A DNA stretch of 14,226 nucleotides from Actinobacteria bacterium UBA3028 (GTDB lineage Bacteria > Actinomycetota > Actinomycetes > Nanopelagicales > Nanopelagicaceae), in NCBI GenBank assembly GCA_002367715.1, contig DFDL01000078.1, positions 415 through 14,640 on the forward strand, in the 5' to 3' direction. Of this stretch, positions 13,486 through 14,226 are shown piece by piece. Position 1 is the stretch's first letter. Each line of letters begins with the position of its first letter. The notes beneath the pieces are model-generated. The model searched no databases, was not told the DNA's origin, and saw only the letters and a list, made by a program, of their open reading frames with translations. The translations under genes and the position numbers were made by a program.

Positions 13486-13562
13486 GGTGGGCGTAGCTCA
13501 GCTGGTAGAGCACTCGGTTGTGGTCCGAGATGTCGCGGGTTCAAGTCCCGTCGTTCACCCCA
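13486..13562 (+). tRNA. tRNA-His (anticodon GUG)
   Basis: The extra 5' G (13486) pairs with discriminator C73 (13559), as is diagnostic of tRNA-His. Acceptor GTGGGCG pairs with CGTTCAC through two G-T pairs. The D arm is GCTC/GAGC, the anticodon stem is CTCGG/CCGAG with loop TTGTGGT (anticodon GTG), and the T arm is CGGGTTCAAGTCCCG. CCA is encoded at 13560-13562. It lies between orn and ppa. Confidence 0.97.
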
Positions 13563-13580
13563 ATATTTTAGTTTCGCCTA

Positions 13581-13586
13581 GAGGAG
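13581..13586 (+). promoter_or_regulatory. Ribosome binding site GAGGAG of ppa
   Basis: GAGGAG lies 6 nt before the ATG at 13593 and selects that codon over the in-frame ATG three codons later. Confidence 0.7.
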
Positions 13587-13592
13587 ACCAAG

Positions 13593-14084
13593 ATGGAATC
13601 GATGGTCTTTGACGTCGTAATCGAAATCCCTGCAGGTTCACGTAACAAGTACGAAATTAATCATGAGACCGGCGAAGTTCGCCTCGACCGAATGTTATTT
13701 ACCGCAACTCGCTTTCCACATGATTATGGCTTTGTAAAGAACACACTTTCAAATGATGGCGATCCCCTAGATGCCCTAGTCATGTTAGATGAACCGACAT
13801 TTCCGGGTTGCGTAGTTTCTTGTCGCGTAATCGGAATGTTTCGTATGACCGATGAGAAGGGTGGCGATGACAAGCTTCTCTGTGTCGCCGCCGGTGATAT
13901 TAGAAAGTCAGGCCTTAAGGATTTAGCTGATGTTCCACACTATGAACTTGAAGAGATTAAACACTTCTTTGAAGTTTACAAAACTCTCGAACCAGGCAAA
14001 GAGGTCCATGGTGGCGAGTGGGTAAATCACGATGCTGCCCAGGTAGAGATCGTTAACTCTTATAACCGTTTCAAGAAGCACTAG
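13593..14084 (+). CDS. ppa: Inorganic pyrophosphatase, family I
   Basis: Ppa hydrolyses pyrophosphate to phosphate in the cytosol, pulling biosynthetic reactions forward. The 163 residues match bacterial family I. The active site is complete by comparison with the E. coli enzyme: K19 and E21 (RNKYE), R33 (LDRMLF), Y45 (HDYGF), D55, D57 and D60 (DGDPLD), D87, D92 and K94, and the C-terminal YK of FFEVYKTL. It has a good Shine-Dalgarno sequence, and it may be co-transcribed with tRNA-His, which ends 30 bp upstream. A terminator follows. It releases phosphate, but no PHO box is seen before it. Confidence 0.97.
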   Translation: MESMVFDVVIEIPAGSRNKYEINHETGEVRLDRMLFTATRFPHDYGFVKNTLSNDGDPLDALVMLDEPTFPGCVVSCRVIGMFRMTDEKGGDDKLLCVAAGDIRKSGLKDLADVPHYELEEIKHFFEVYKTLEPGKEVHGGEWVNHDAAQVEIVNSYNRFKKH

Positions 14085-14124
14085 GTAGGAAAACCTTCCT
14101 TGCTAAACAGGAAAACGAAGGAGG

Positions 14125-14146
14125 GCCTGAAGCACTTTAGGCTTTT
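14125..14146 (+). terminator. Intrinsic terminator of ppa
   Basis: GCCTGAA (14125-14131) pairs with TTTAGGC (14136-14142) around a GCAC loop (7 bp, one G-T), followed by TTTT. A larger stem (CGAAG 14116-14120 with CTTCG 14157-14161, and GGGC 14123-14126 with GCCC 14153-14156) surrounds it and shares two bases with it. Confidence 0.65.
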
Positions 14147-14211
14147 GCGCACGCCCCTTCGCGCTGATAGGGTTTGCGATGCATTCGAGGTTTCCCCCTT
14201 TGGATGAGCTC

Positions 14212-14226
14212 GGGTTGTTAGCTCAG
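14212..14226 (+). tRNA. 5' end of a tRNA gene, probably tRNA-Lys, cut by the window edge
   Basis: GGGTTGTTAGCTCAG is a canonical tRNA start: a 7-base acceptor strand, TA, and D-stem GCTC followed by AG. The acceptor GGGTTGT with TAGCTCAG is most familiar from bacterial tRNA-Lys. The anticodon lies beyond the window, so the identity is a guess. Confidence 0.6.

Overview
This 14.2-kb window looks like the chromosome of a small-genome, fairly low-GC actinobacterium. Actinobacterial hallmarks are a group II truncated haemoglobin (GlbO type), an RpiB with Ser in place of the active-site Cys, a PepN of actinobacterial type, PhoP-type boxes built from GTTCACC repeats, and leaderless -10 elements. 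With its short gaps, overlapping genes and AT-leaning codons it resembles the freshwater planktonic acI lineage (Nanopelagicales, e.g. Planktophila). That placement is an inference from gene content and style, not from a marker-gene tree.

Layout. (1) 1-446, minus: the 5' part of an exported collagen-like (Gly-X-Y) protein gene, running off the left edge, with an unusual leader that can fold into two competing hairpins. (2) 703-1284, plus: a small exported protein of unknown function, closed by a strong terminator. (3) 1370-5076: rpiB (plus), trmB (minus, sharing stop-codon bases with rpiB) and pepN (plus, divergent from trmB). (4) 5080-8372, minus: ettA, a hotdog thioesterase and glbO, joined by 1-nt stop/start overlaps, then an HNH endonuclease-like gene and a 71-residue membrane protein. 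The set rpiB-pepN-small protein-HNH-glbO-thioesterase-ABC-F matches, from memory, the Rv2465c-Rv2477c neighbourhood of Mycobacterium tuberculosis, so it is probably an old actinobacterial block. (5) 8427-8503: tRNA-Arg(UCU). (6) 8529-12837, minus: a phosphate-uptake locus in the order pstC-pstA-pstB-pstS, with pstS last instead of first, PHO boxes before both pstC and pstS, and a terminator after pstS. (7) 12884-14226, plus: orn, tRNA-His(GUG), ppa with a terminator, and the first 15 bases of another tRNA (probably Lys).

How it works together. Phosphate starvation would act through a PhoP-like regulator on the PHO boxes to raise PstC/PstA/PstB and, independently, PstS. Ppa and Orn recover phosphate and nucleotides from pyrophosphate and short RNA fragments. 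Most operon-first genes have no Shine-Dalgarno sequence but a TANNNT hexamer 6-7 nt before the start codon, which points to leaderless transcripts. The 193-residue exported protein, HNH, pstS and ppa have visible Shine-Dalgarno sequences instead.

I see no mobile element, CRISPR array, phage gene or defence system. The most unusual items are the competing-hairpin leader of the collagen-like gene, the doubly PHO-boxed pst locus with a pstS that lacks a lipobox and carries an insertion, and the density of leaderless promoters, one of which has a stop codon inside its -10 hexamer.
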